NCBI GenBank assembly: GCA_024364805.1
Contig: CM044490.1
Location: 104,798,982-104,822,167 of the forward strand
Reading direction: 5' to 3'
Length of the DNA: 23,186 nt
Source: Euprymna scolopes
Lineage: Eukaryota > Mollusca > Cephalopoda > Sepiida > Sepiolidae
Shown here: positions 1-7,387 of the stretch, one piece after another
Layout: the number at the start of each line of letters is the position of its first letter
How positions within the stretch are numbered: the stretch's first letter is position 1
The notes under the pieces: model-generated
The model's input: only the letters and a program-made list of their open reading frames with translations
Told to the model about the DNA's origin: nothing
Databases searched by the model: none
Translations under genes and position numbers: made by a program

Positions 1-137
1 GATATGTCAAGAGAAATTGCCCTAGAAATGTAGCCTCCGTTGAGAGACTTGCTAATCCGATGAGATATAATTGTGAGCACATCTGCAGTAGATCTAGCAG
101 AACAGAAACCATATTGTGTGTCACTAAGAAGGTTATT
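1..137 (-). mobile_element. LINE fragment (CR1/jockey-like reverse transcriptase), 5'-truncated copy
   Basis: This stretch matches 18713-18850 of the larger LINE almost base for base in the same orientation, for example GCAGAACAGAAACC against GCAGAACGGAAACC, and both share TGTGTGTCACTAAGAAGG. It encodes part of the early reverse-transcriptase fingers (the segment reading YGFRSARSTTDVL in the sister copy). Homology stops at about 137, where a T-rich tract begins, so this is the 5'-truncated end of a minus-strand copy whose body lies to the left of the window. It is non-functional as seen. Confidence 0.85.
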
Positions 138-350
138 TTTTCTTTTCTTTTTACATTATACTCATCTTTTTTTTTTGTATTTCTTCCAACTGTATTCTGT
201 CCTTTTTTTTTTACAGATAAAAAAAATCCTGGAATTCATCCTACTCGAAAAAATAATAAAAACCTCTTAGAATTTTTTTTTTCAGGAATTATTTTTAAAA
301 GCCTATCAGAAGTTGTGTTTTTTTTCTTTAACCACTTCAGGTTACAATTA
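138..350. other. T-rich spacer, no gene seen
   Basis: The spacer consists of pyrimidine-rich runs, including several poly(T) tracts and two TTTTCAG/TTTACAG strings that resemble splice acceptors. No coding sequence follows them, and the short open frames here are low complexity (F, L, K). It separates the LINE fragment from the mariner. Confidence 0.6.
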
Positions 351-452
351 TTAGGTTGATGCAAAAATAATGTCGTTTTTGGACGTTCAACTTCAAAAGA
401 TCATAACTTCTTTCATAATAAACTGTAATAATCGAAATAAGAACCATTAGAA

Positions 453-668
453 TCAACACATTTTAGCCAACAAGAAATCAGTATTTATCTCATTAGCATA
501 GAAATCCGGACTTCTGGAAGTGATGAAGTTAAGGAAGGCCAATCTGACATCATCTCGGCTTTTGAAGCATTTTTCGTGAAGGAAGTTGTTGAGATGCTTG
601 AAAAAGTGATAATCGGTGGGCGAGAGGTGCGGTGAATATGGCCTATGAGGCAGAGTCTTGTAGCCCAA
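453..668 (-). pseudogene. Mariner transposase C-terminal catalytic region (copy 1)
   Basis: This is an open stretch of 71 residues. It begins at GYKTLPHRPYSP, runs through SPTDYHFFKHLNNFLHEKCF and ends FYANEINTDFLLAKMC. It matches the end of the D,D34D mariner transposase family, where the SPTDYHFF aspartate is the third catalytic residue and is present here. The preceding LLHDN aspartate lies just upstream on the minus strand, but the frame between it and the N-terminal part is broken, so no full enzyme is encoded. Confidence 0.85.
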
Positions 669-1121
669 TTCATTCAGCTTCTGCAGTGTCAGTTGAGCAA
701 TATGCGGGCGAGTGTTGTCATGGAGGAGAATTGGTCCCTTTCATATTGACCAATTTTGGGCACATACATTGAAGCTTCTAATACATTTTGTCAATTTGTC
801 GGCAGTATTTCTCCACCATAATCGTTTCGCCTGGATTCAAGAAGCTATGATAGATGAGACCGGCTACAGTCCATCAAACAGTCACCATTACGTTTTTTTG
901 TGTATGCAATTTCGGCTTTGGGAAGTGTTATGGAGCTTCTCTGGCATTCAACCAATGTGCCGAACATCATCGATTGTCATAGAGGATCCACTTTTCATCA
1001 CACATCACAATCCACTCAAGAAAGGGTCGTTTATGTTGCGCAAAAGAAGCATAGAAGACAAAACGACGATATTTTTTATTATCGTTCAATTCATGCGGCA
1101 CCCATTTATCCAACTTTTGCT

Positions 1122-1328
1122 TTATTTCCTTATTTGCTTTAAATGGTGAAAAACTGATGAGTGGTCAACCTCGAGTTCTACAGCAACTTCTCGCATGGTT
1201 TTGCAAGGATCGGCTTCAATTAAGGTTTTCAAATGTTCATTATCGAACTCAGTTGGCCGGCCGCAACCATCTTCATCTTTGAGGCTCTCGTTGCCATTAC
1301 AAATTTTTTTGAACCACCATTGTGCCAC
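1122..1328 (-). pseudogene. Mariner transposase N-terminal DNA-binding region (copy 1)
   Basis: This open stretch of 68 residues carries the mariner paired-like helix-turn-helix: WWFKK, DGCGRPTEFDNEHLKTLIE, CKTMREVAVELEVDHSSV and FHHLKQIRK. In intact family members this domain binds the terminal repeats. The stretch ends at a stop right after HLKQIRK, where intact relatives continue towards the catalytic core. The homologous part of copy 2 lies at about 6050-6270. Confidence 0.85.
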
Positions 1329-1515
1329 ATGTTTATTAATGGTTTCTGAGCCAAACGCATCATCATGTCTCGGCAGCTTTTCGCCCTAGAACAAGAAAAT
1401 CGTGTGGATTTGAATTTTGTTCATGCTGTTGAAAAGTCTGCAAAAAAAAATGAATGAAGAGATTGAGAACGGTAACGAATTACACAATCCGATAGAGCAA
1501 AAGACGTGCTTCAAA

Positions 1516-1518
<3 letters not shown>

Positions 1519-1566
<48 letters not shown>
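1519..1566. repeat. (AT)n microsatellite, SINE tail
   Basis: An alternating AT tract of nearly 50 bp lies between the SINE body and the mariner leader. It is best explained as the expanded 3' tail of the minus-strand SINE. Confidence 0.85.
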
Positions 1567-1570
<4 letters not shown>

Positions 1571-1586
1571 TTTAAAATGTAATTAT

Positions 1587-1627
1587 CCACTGACACGTGT
1601 TTCGTCGTCTACGGCTCATCAGAGTGG
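1587..1627 (-). ncRNA. Candidate hammerhead ribozyme inside the SINE
   Basis: The minus strand reads 5' to 3': CCACT (1627-1623, stem I), CTGATGA (1622-1616, conserved core), GCCG-TAGA-CGAC (1615-1604, stem II with one C/A mismatch), GAA (1603-1601), ACACGTGT (1600-1593, short stem III beginning with the required A15.1-U16.1 pair), C17 (1592), AGTGG (1591-1587). AGTGG pairs perfectly with CCACT. Every core position of the hammerhead consensus (CUGANGA, GAA, A-U, H17) is present in the right order and spacing. Cleavage would fall after C17, between 1592 and 1591. The mismatch in stem II and the very short stem III may weaken activity. Established knowledge: hammerheads occur in animal Penelope-like elements and retrozymes. 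Activity here is inference. Confidence 0.78.
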
Positions 1628-1762
1628 CTGTATCTAGCGAGATTCGAAATCGGGACCCAACGGTAATGAGCCTAAACCCTTACCCCTGGACCATCTCGCC
1701 GACTAATTCAGAAATTATATATAAAAGTAAGAAAACGATATTGTTTTTGTATCAACTTAATA

Positions 1763-2248
1763 TTTTAAATCTTACAAGGTTTTGTTTACCTCTAATATTT
1801 TTTTTCTTATCCTTACTTCTTTATCTAAATGATAAAAATATTTATGTCCTTCTTCAAAATTGTCTGCCTAAACTTTTTTTTTTAAAAAAAGAAGCTTTTC
1901 TTGACTTTCTAAAAAAAGGAAAGAAAACAATAACGTTACTTTGAAGTAATGGAGCCAACACGTCTTTTTTCAAACATGTCCAAAACTAACTTGAAATTAG
2001 CTCCAGCAGATTCGTTCGAGAGGGGGGATAATTCTTTTCAGTCAATAAGGTTAAAACGTTTCTACATCTTCTTGTTGAACTCCAGAACAACCGTCAGGCA
2101 TAACGATGCTGATAATGATTGTGACAAAAGGGACGGCTAAGTAGACATATAATGGCAAGAAATGTTTTCTTTTTTTCCACGCCAACACTGCTACATAACC
2201 ATAAAAATAATTTTTCTAAAGACAAATACCTGCATAACTCATACGTAC
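1763..2248. other. Probable intron sequence of the SLC6 gene (downstream side)
   Basis: This is AT-rich sequence with poly(T) and poly(A) runs. On the minus strand it follows the splice donor of the SLC6 exon. I looked for the next SLC6 exon (the GLAFxxYPEA region and TM8) on the minus strand and did not find it. No other gene is seen. Confidence 0.6.
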
Positions 2249-2373
2249 CTTTTTGGGCAATGTTAGTGATGTCTATTTTTGTCTTGAAAGAAAGATGGCC
2301 AAGAATTGTAAAAATGACAAAACCGGCGATGATACTCGTCACAAGATCCATTAGACTGATGATTAAAGCGTCT
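2249..2373 (-). CDS. Exon of an SLC6-family Na+/Cl- neurotransmitter transporter (TM7 region)
   Basis: On the minus strand an acceptor TTTCATTACAG ends at 2374. The exon then encodes (R)DALIISLMDLVTSI, IAGFVIFTILGHLSFK and TKIDITNIAQK(G), and a donor AAG|GTACGTATG follows at 2248. SLC6 transporters carry NNCYRDAxxxSxxNxxTSxxAGFVIFSxLGFMA at transmembrane helix 7 and the start of extracellular loop 4; the R codon is split by the intron here as AG|A. The 125-nt length and phase suit a conserved internal exon. The protein would be a 12-helix plasma-membrane symporter of amino acids or monoamines. This segment cannot tell which substrate, and INxxTS reads MDLVTS here. The flanking exons are not in the window, so the introns are long and filled with mobile elements. 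It could instead be an isolated exon of a decayed paralogue, but the splice signals look intact. Confidence 0.82.
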
Positions 2374-2896
2374 CTGTAATGAAATAAAAATGTAAAACAA
2401 TTCAACATCGCTTCGAATGTAAACAAGCAGTGGTGTTCCTCAATAGAACGTTGTAATTCATGATACTTTTGAAGTATAGTAGGACGACCCAACCCCACTC
2501 TGATGGCATCGTCACCTGAGTCTGAATTTTGTGATGAGAGTTAATATTTTAAACAGCATCATCGCAACCCCTTTGACAGTTTAGACGGTGTCTGAGTTAT
2601 TTTTACCACATCAGTCTGGCATCAGAAACATGCAATTTAATTGGTCGACTCCTTTTTTGCGTGAGACAACAAAGGACCTTTAGGTGTCCAAAAAGGAAAA
2701 GAAAAAAAGGTCAGTAGACTTCAATATGACGAACGACGCGGACGTATCTCGGGACGACAGTAATTAATTGCATGAAAGAACTTTGCTGTTCAAATAATCG
2801 GTTTAGTATCATGTAAAGACTTTAGAAACAAAGAAGAAACGAACATTCTTTTACCATTGGCTAAAAAAAAAAGAAAAGAGAAATAAACGAAGTAGA
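2374..2896. other. Probable intron sequence (upstream side), no gene seen
   Basis: On the minus strand this precedes the SLC6 exon acceptor and contains the pyrimidine-rich acceptor tract next to 2374. The preceding SLC6 exon (GSYNKFxNN) was looked for and not seen. The part near 2690-2890 is A-rich and leads into the Tigger coding region. I could not identify a Tigger terminal repeat. Confidence 0.5.
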
Positions 2897-3875
2897 GTGG
2901 GTGCAAAACGGCATACTGTGCGAACAATGATCGAATCTACAAAGGAACTGATAGAAAAAATTGAAAGAGGAATACGTGTGTCAGCGCTTGCACAGGAATA
3001 TGAAATGGCAAAATCTACTATAAGTACTATTTTAAAGCATAAAGCTAGTGATGTAGCTAAAGGTGTGACTACAATTACTACACAAAGGCCACAGTTACTA
3101 AAGGAAATAGAAAAGTTAACTTTTATTTACATAAAGCAATTGGCGTCAGCTAGAGATAATGTAATTGAGGAACTTGTGTGCCAAAAAGCAAAACATATTT
3201 ACAATGATTTATTGAAATAAATCTTTCCACAAGTGATGAGAAAATTGAATTTAAAGCTAGCAGAGGATGGTTAAAGAAATTCAAAAGAAGAAGTGGTATT
3301 TGTAGCATCGTCCGACACAGAGAGACAGCAAGTTCGGATAAAACTGCAGCAGATGCGTTCATGATCAAGTTGTCAAACTATGTAAAAGAGAATGCGTATT
3401 TAGGTCAACAATTTTTAATTGTGATGAGACAGGGTTATTTTGGAAGAAAATGTCAAACAGGACCTTCATTACACGAGAAGAGAAATCACTTTCTGGACAT
3501 GAAAAATAGGTACACGCTATTGTTATGTGCAAATGCCAGTGGAGATTGTAAGGTGAAGCCACTGCTTATCTATCATTCTGAAAATCCTCAGGCTTTCAAG
3601 TCACACAAAGTAATTAAAATAATTTAGCCGTTGTATGGTGAGCAAACTCCAAAGCTTGGTTGACCAGGCAATTCTTTACTGGATGGGTTTTTTAAGTGTT
3701 TGCCTCTACTGTAGAAAAATATTTGGAAAAAAAAATGTCGCCTAAACAATGCCTCTTAATAATGGATAATGCTCCTGCCCATCTTCCATCTTTGGAAGCG
3801 GATTTAACAGGAAAATATGATTTCATAAAAGTCATGTCCTTGCGTGCTAATACAACACCTTTGATGGACCAGCAT
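2897..3875 (+). pseudogene. Tigger (pogo/TIGD1-like) transposase, frameshifted and 3'-truncated
   Basis: Several open pieces match the Tigger family in order. A CENP-B/psq-type helix-turn-helix at 2897-3217 has KELIEKIERGIRVSALAQEY, KSTISTILKHK, DVAKGVTTITTQRPQLL and KHIYNDLL. A Tc5-type DNA-binding part at 3225-3360 has EFKASRGWLKKFKRRSG and VRHRETASSDKTAADAF. DDE core pieces follow: NCDETG encoded at 3417-3434 in a frame different from the following RYTLLLCANASGDCKVKPLL (3510-3570), then IMDNAPAH (about 3760-3783) and TTPLMDQ (about 3852-3872). Intact relatives are nuclear cut-and-paste transposases of about 500-600 residues. At least three frame changes or stops separate the pieces, and homology ends at the third catalytic aspartate, where LINE sequence begins. 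It is non-functional. Confidence 0.9.
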
Positions 3876-4382
3876 CAGATTCATGGAGTCGGCTTTGCAG
3901 TACACAACTCCATTCTGCCACCAGTGGAACCTCCTTCTCAAGGAACTGAGTGCATCCTGTCACTGCATCTCGTCACTTTCTCAGGTGCAATACAAATCTT
4001 TAGTATTTATGCTCCCATGCTCTGCTCTCCTGCCAATGTCAAAAATGTTTTCTACAAGGAGTTCGATGCAAGGATCAGAAAATGAGAATGTGCTTCTGCT
4101 CGGAGACTTCAATGCCCGATTGGGTGCAGACCACAACTCTTTGTCACAATGCATTGGACACTTTGGGATTCGCAAGCTCAATGAGAACGGCCAGCTCTGC
4201 TCGTACAGAAACCTGTGCATTACCAACACGATCTTTGCGACCAAGTTACACCACATAGTGTCCTGAAGACATCCTAGATCCAAGCATTGGCACCAGCTGG
4301 ATTTTGTCATGACTTGGAAATCTATGCTGAAGCAGGTGCTTCACACATGCAGCTACCACAGTGCTGACTGTGACACTGACTT
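3876..4382 (+). pseudogene. APE endonuclease fragment of a LINE (CFDP2-like annotation in databases)
   Basis: This begins HGVGFAVHNSILPPVEPPSQ and continues ILSLHLVTFSGAIQIFSIYA. After a frame change at about 4085 it reads [77 protein letters not shown]. This is the apurinic-endonuclease-like domain that nicks target DNA for LINE retrotransposition: GDFNAR and the SADCDTD end are family landmarks, while the final histidine expected after DTD is missing because the sequence is cut off there. Such fragments are often mis-annotated as craniofacial development protein 2. A stop follows LHHIVS. The fragment starts inside the Tigger remnant and ends at an unrelated transposon terminus (4383), so neither its reverse transcriptase nor its 5' part is present. 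Confidence 0.85.
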
Positions 4383-4660
<278 letters not shown>

Positions 4661-4666
4661 ATTATA

Positions 4667-4994
4667 TATTTCCCCAAAACATCTGGCTTTGAGTAAGGGG
4701 AGACTAAAACTTGTTGGTGTGGTTTTAAATGATCTGAAATAGCAGCAAGGGGATTTGACTCCAAATATTTCTCATATGTTATATCTCCCCGCTTTTGGAA
4801 ATATGGTACGATTATGAATATCTCCAGTATCAAATAATCCTTATACACTGTGAAATTTACTTTATGTTTCAAAACCAAAATATGAGAAATATTTGGAATC
4901 AAGTCTCCCCTTGCTGTTATTTCAGATCATTTGAAGCTAAAGCAGCAAGTTTTTGTCTTCCCTCTATCAAGGCCAGAGGTTTTGGGGAAATATC
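4667..4994. repeat. Long inverted repeat: arms 4667-4779 and 4881-4994 around a 100-bp spacer
   Basis: The minus strand of the left arm (GAGAAATATTTGGAGTCAAA ... GATGTTTTGGGGAAATAT) matches the plus strand of the right arm (GAGAAATATTTGGAATCAAG ... GAGGTTTTGGGGAAATAT). The match is roughly four-fifths identical over about 114 bp, with a one-base length difference. The left arm and spacer are open on the minus strand for 87 residues (4639-4902), including YEKYLESNPLAAISDHLKP and HQQVLVSPYSKPDVLGKY. I do not recognise this peptide. The structure is most likely an inverted duplication inside the DNA transposon that starts at 4551. Confidence 0.8.
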
Positions 4995-5300
4995 AGATAT
5001 TTTGTCATTCATATGCATAACTAGGAAAACGAATTACTATGATTAAAACATTTTATTGCTGTAAAAAAGTGCCAAAAATAGACTGTGGATGATGAATGAT
5101 CCCCTTAATGTGCGACCTTAAAGGCAAATGTCACATAGCCCACTACACAATTCAGGTCATGACCTTTCCAACAAGCCTTCATTTGTTAAATTCTGATTAA
5201 TATCGTTGACATTTGGAACTTATAAAATTGCCAAAAAAGGTGCTATATCTATCTATCTAGCTTTCCAATTTTGCAATATTTTTGTCTGAGAAATCATTCT
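4995..5300. other. Unassigned AT-rich sequence
   Basis: No gene or recognisable domain was seen. It contains a short TCTA run (about 5246-5262). It leads into the end motif of the interspersed repeat at 5340-5395. Confidence 0.5.
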
Positions 5301-5395
5301 TTCTAATAATGCCACATTGGTGCCTGTATGATGCGCACGAGAAAAGTTTTTAGCAGACATACAAACACACAAATATTTGCCCTTCATATAATAAT
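5300..5395 (+). repeat. 3' end motif of interspersed repeat family R (copy a)
   Basis: AGAAAAGTTTTTAGCAGACA, then TACAAACACACAAATATTTG and CCCTTCATATAATAATAG. The same motif recurs at 9850-9938, 11345-11395 and 19960-20025, and is echoed at 11825-11870. Confidence 0.8.
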
Positions 5396-5757
5396 AGATT
5401 ATCAGGTGTACAAGTTCATGCAAAGTTAAATAAAACTGAAATAATGTGTAACATCGTTATATCAAAATTTCTAACTCCTCCTCTCTCTACCCAGCCCTCT
5501 ATTTATGTTTCTCTCTTTTGTCCCTTTCCTCCTTTTAGCCCTCTGTGTATCATTAACATTACTTATAACTCTCTTTTGTTAAAATAAAAAGTAATCTAGA
5601 TACTGAAGCTACCTTTGAAAAATGTAATACTGCATTCTCATATTTATTACTTCTGGGCAACGCCAAATAGAAAAAAAAATGACTTTCTTAAATGCAGACA
5701 ATTCTGTTCCCTGCACCCACTTTTACAATAGTATGAAGAGCAATTATGCTAATAATA
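5396..5757 (+). repeat. Interspersed repeat family R, leader of copy b
   Basis: It aligns with 20031-20340: both carry a start motif (GATTATCAGGTGTAC here, GACTAGCAGGGGTAC there), GAAATNATGTGTAA, TCAAAATTTCTA-like text, a CT-rich block, AGATACTGRWGCTACCTTT, CCAAATAGAA and ACAATARTATGAAGAG. It is non-coding. The match is interrupted at 5758 by mariner copy 2, which inserted into it. Confidence 0.8.
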
Positions 5758-6333
5758 TTAGATTGTTGAAAAAATAATATCGTCTTCTCATATATATTAC
5801 TTGTATTATATTATTTCTGAATTAATTCATTGAAATATATAACCATGTTATATATCATTTTGAAGCAAGTTTTTTGTTCTATGGAATCGTGTTATTCGTT
5901 ACTGTTCTCAATATCATCATTCATTTTTTTGCACGCTTTTCGACAGCATGGACAAAATTCAAATCTACACGATTTTCTTGTTTCAGTTCAAACTAGGCCG
6001 AAAAGCTGCCAAGACAGCTCATGATTTCAATGATGCGTTTGACTCAGGAACCACTAACGAATGTGTGGCACAGCGGTGGTTCAAGAAATTTCACAATCGT
6101 GACGAGAGCCTCGAAGATTAAGACAGTTGCGGCCGGCCAACTGCAGTTGATAACGAACATTTGAAAGCCTTAATTGAAGCTGATCCCTGCAAAACCACAC
6201 GAGAAGTTGCTATGGAACTCGAGGTCGACCACTCATCAGTTTTTCACCATTTAAAACAAATGAGGAAATCAAAATAGTTTGATAAATGGTTGCCGCATAA
6301 ATTGAACGATAATAAAAATATCGTCATTCTGGG

Positions 6334-6654
6334 GTGTCCTCTATGCTCTTTCTGCGCAACAAAAATGACCCATTTCTCGAGCGGATTGTGATGTGTGATG
6401 AAAAGTGGATCCTCTACAAAAAGTGGCAATGTTCAGCACAGTGGTTGGATGCTGGAAAAGCACGACAACACTTCCCAAAGCCGAAATTGCACACACAAAA
6501 AAAGGTTATGGTGACTGTTTGGTGGTCCGCAGCCTGTCTCATCCATCACAGCTTCTTGAATCAGGCGAAACAATTACAGAAGAGAAGTACTGCCGACAAA
6601 TTGACAAAATGTACCAGAAGCTCCAACATATGTGCCCAAGATTGGTCAATATGA
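6334..6654 (+). pseudogene. Mariner transposase catalytic core (copy 2), partial
   Basis: This open stretch of 106 residues holds LRNKNDPFLERIVMCDEKWI, LYKKWQCSAQWLDAGKARQH, FPKPKLHTQKKVMVTVWWSA and CLIHHSFLNQ, the first catalytic block of a D,D34D mariner transposase (CDEKWI contains the first aspartate). After SFLNQ the family-like reading (GETITEEKYCRQIDKMYQKL) continues in another frame, so the enzyme is broken here. The second catalytic block (LHDNARPH) follows at about 6670-6700. Confidence 0.88.
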
Positions 6655-6859
6655 AATGAACCAATTCTCCTCCATGACAACGCTCGCCCGCATGTTGTTC
6701 AACTGACCTTGCAGAAGCTGAATGAATTGGGCTACGAGACTCTGCCTCATCCGCCATATTCACTGGATCTCTCGCCCACCAATTATCACTGTTTCTAGCA
6801 TTTCGATAACTTCCTGTGCGAAAATGCTTCAAAAGCAAAGATGATGTCGAATCAGCCTT

Positions 6860-7087
6860 TATGCTAATGGGATAAATAAACTTGTTTCTCATTGGCAAAA
6901 ATCGGAGATGAAGATGGTTGCGGCTTGCCAATTGCGATTGATAATGAACATTTGAAAACCTTAATTGAAGCTGATTCTCGCAAAACCACACGAGAAGTTG
7001 CTGTAGAACTCGAGGTCAACTACTCAACAGTTGTTTGCCATTTCTATGCTAATGGGATAAATAAACTTGTTTCTCATTGGCAAAAAT
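6860..7087 (+). repeat. 43-bp perfect direct repeat bracketing an ectopic HTH-coding segment in mariner copy 2
   Basis: 6860-6902 and 7045-7087 are identical over 43 bases (TATGCTAATGGGATAAATAA...), which is the transposase C-terminal YANGINKLVSHWQK region. Between them lies DGCGLPIAIDNEHLKTLIEA, DSRKTTREVAVELEVNYST, which belongs to the N-terminal DNA-binding domain and matches 6113-6257 of the same element and 1165-1300 of copy 1. Confidence 0.95.
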
Positions 7088-7199
7088 GTGTTGATTCTAA
7101 TGGTTCTCATGTCGATTAATAAAGTTTATTATAAAAGGAGTTATGATCTTTTGAAGTTGAATGCCAAAAAACGACATTATTTTTTGCACTAACCTAATA

Positions 7200-7387
7200 A
7201 TAATCGTCCAATAGGTAAAAATATTATAGCGTTTTTCACATTTACTGTCTGTGTACATCGGCCAGTTGAACCACAAATTCTGTCATCTCCCACTCGCTTA
7301 CCAAATATGATACATATAATATTAATAAAGACAAGTGAGATTATTTTATGACCGAGCAACACCTGCAACCACTACTTCTATATAATC
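7200..7387. other. Continuation of repeat R or flank, no gene seen
   Basis: AT-rich sequence between mariner copy 2 and the minisatellite. It has no clear partner in the second copy at 20340-20360. Confidence 0.4.

Larger units (their letters stand above)
1519..1703 (-). mobile_element. tRNA-like SINE with (AT)n tail, inserted in mariner copy 1
   Basis: Read on the minus strand, it starts at 1703 (GTCGGCGAGATGGTCC). An A-box-like TGGTCCAGGGG (1693-1683) fits TRGYNNARNGG exactly, and a weaker B-box-like GATTTCGAATC follows at 1651-1641, so it resembles a pol III tRNA-derived SINE head. A hammerhead-like module follows (1627-1587), then an A/T stretch and a pure (AT)n tail (about 1566-1519). 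Its 5' border is sharp: mariner copy 2 (5810-5830) shares TTTCTGAATTA with the mariner flank and then continues differently. The insertion therefore post-dates mariner copy 1. I cannot assign it to a named cephalopod SINE family. Confidence 0.75.
351..1760 (-). mobile_element. Mariner transposon copy 1, Hsmar1/irritans-like, both ends present, transposase decayed
   Basis: The inverted terminal repeats are visible: TTAGGTTGATGCAAAAATAA at 351 and, on the minus strand, TTAAGTTGATACAAAAACAA starting at 1760. Each end is flanked by the TA target duplication (349-350 and 1761-1762). The minus strand encodes a decayed mariner transposase of the SETMAR/Hsmar1 type. An N-terminal helix-turn-helix part (1122-1328) contains WWFKK, ESLKDEDGCGRP and EADPCKTMREVAVELEVDHS. 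The catalytic-core traces are CDEKWIL (near 1000) and LLHDN (near 725), and a C-terminal part (453-668) contains SPTDYHFFKHLNNFL. The reading frame is broken in the middle. The 5' leader is split by a SINE (1519-1703); without it the element would be about 1.2 kb, close to the family norm of nearly 1.3 kb. It is a dead copy. Confidence 0.93.
5758..7197 (+). mobile_element. Mariner transposon copy 2, Hsmar1/irritans-like, both ends present, decayed
   Basis: The left terminal repeat TTAGATTGTTGAAAAAATAA starts at 5758 and the right one ends GCACTAACCTAA at 7197. TA lies at 5756-5757 and again at 7198-7199. The transposase starts near ATGGACAAAATTCAAATC (5947) and shows LGRKAAKTAHDFNDAF, WFKKFHNRDESLED, CGRPTAVDNEHLKALIEADP, TREVAMELEVDHSSVFHHLK, CDEKWILYKKWQCSAQWLD, FPKPKLHTQKKVMVTVWWSA, LHDNARPHVVQLTLQKLNEL and PHPPYSLDLSPTNYH. 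The third catalytic aspartate of SPTDYH is asparagine here. There are several stops and frame changes. It is longer than expected because a 143-bp N-terminal-type segment plus a 43-bp flank is duplicated in its 3' part. It belongs to the same family as copy 1 in opposite orientation, and it lies inside repeat R. Confidence 0.94.

Noticed and set aside
60-359. 99-codon frame in the T-rich start of the window
   Set aside because: It covers a LINE fragment on the opposite strand and then poly(T); composition is Phe/Leu/Lys only.
712-1149. 145-codon plus-strand open frame
   Set aside because: It lies antisense to mariner copy 1 and its peptide matches nothing; it mirrors the transposase remnant.
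1147-1160. CTGATGAG string in mariner copy 1 as a second hammerhead core
   Set aside because: No GAAAC partner or pairing stems nearby; it is transposase-coding sequence (and recurs in copy 2 at 6232).
2094-2248. Continuation of the SLC6 open frame past the exon
   Set aside because: After the GTACGT donor the peptide loses all SLC6 likeness; it is intron read-through.
5830-6024. Short plus-strand frame before mariner copy 2 transposase
   Set aside because: It is the mariner leader plus the transposase start in the wrong frame.
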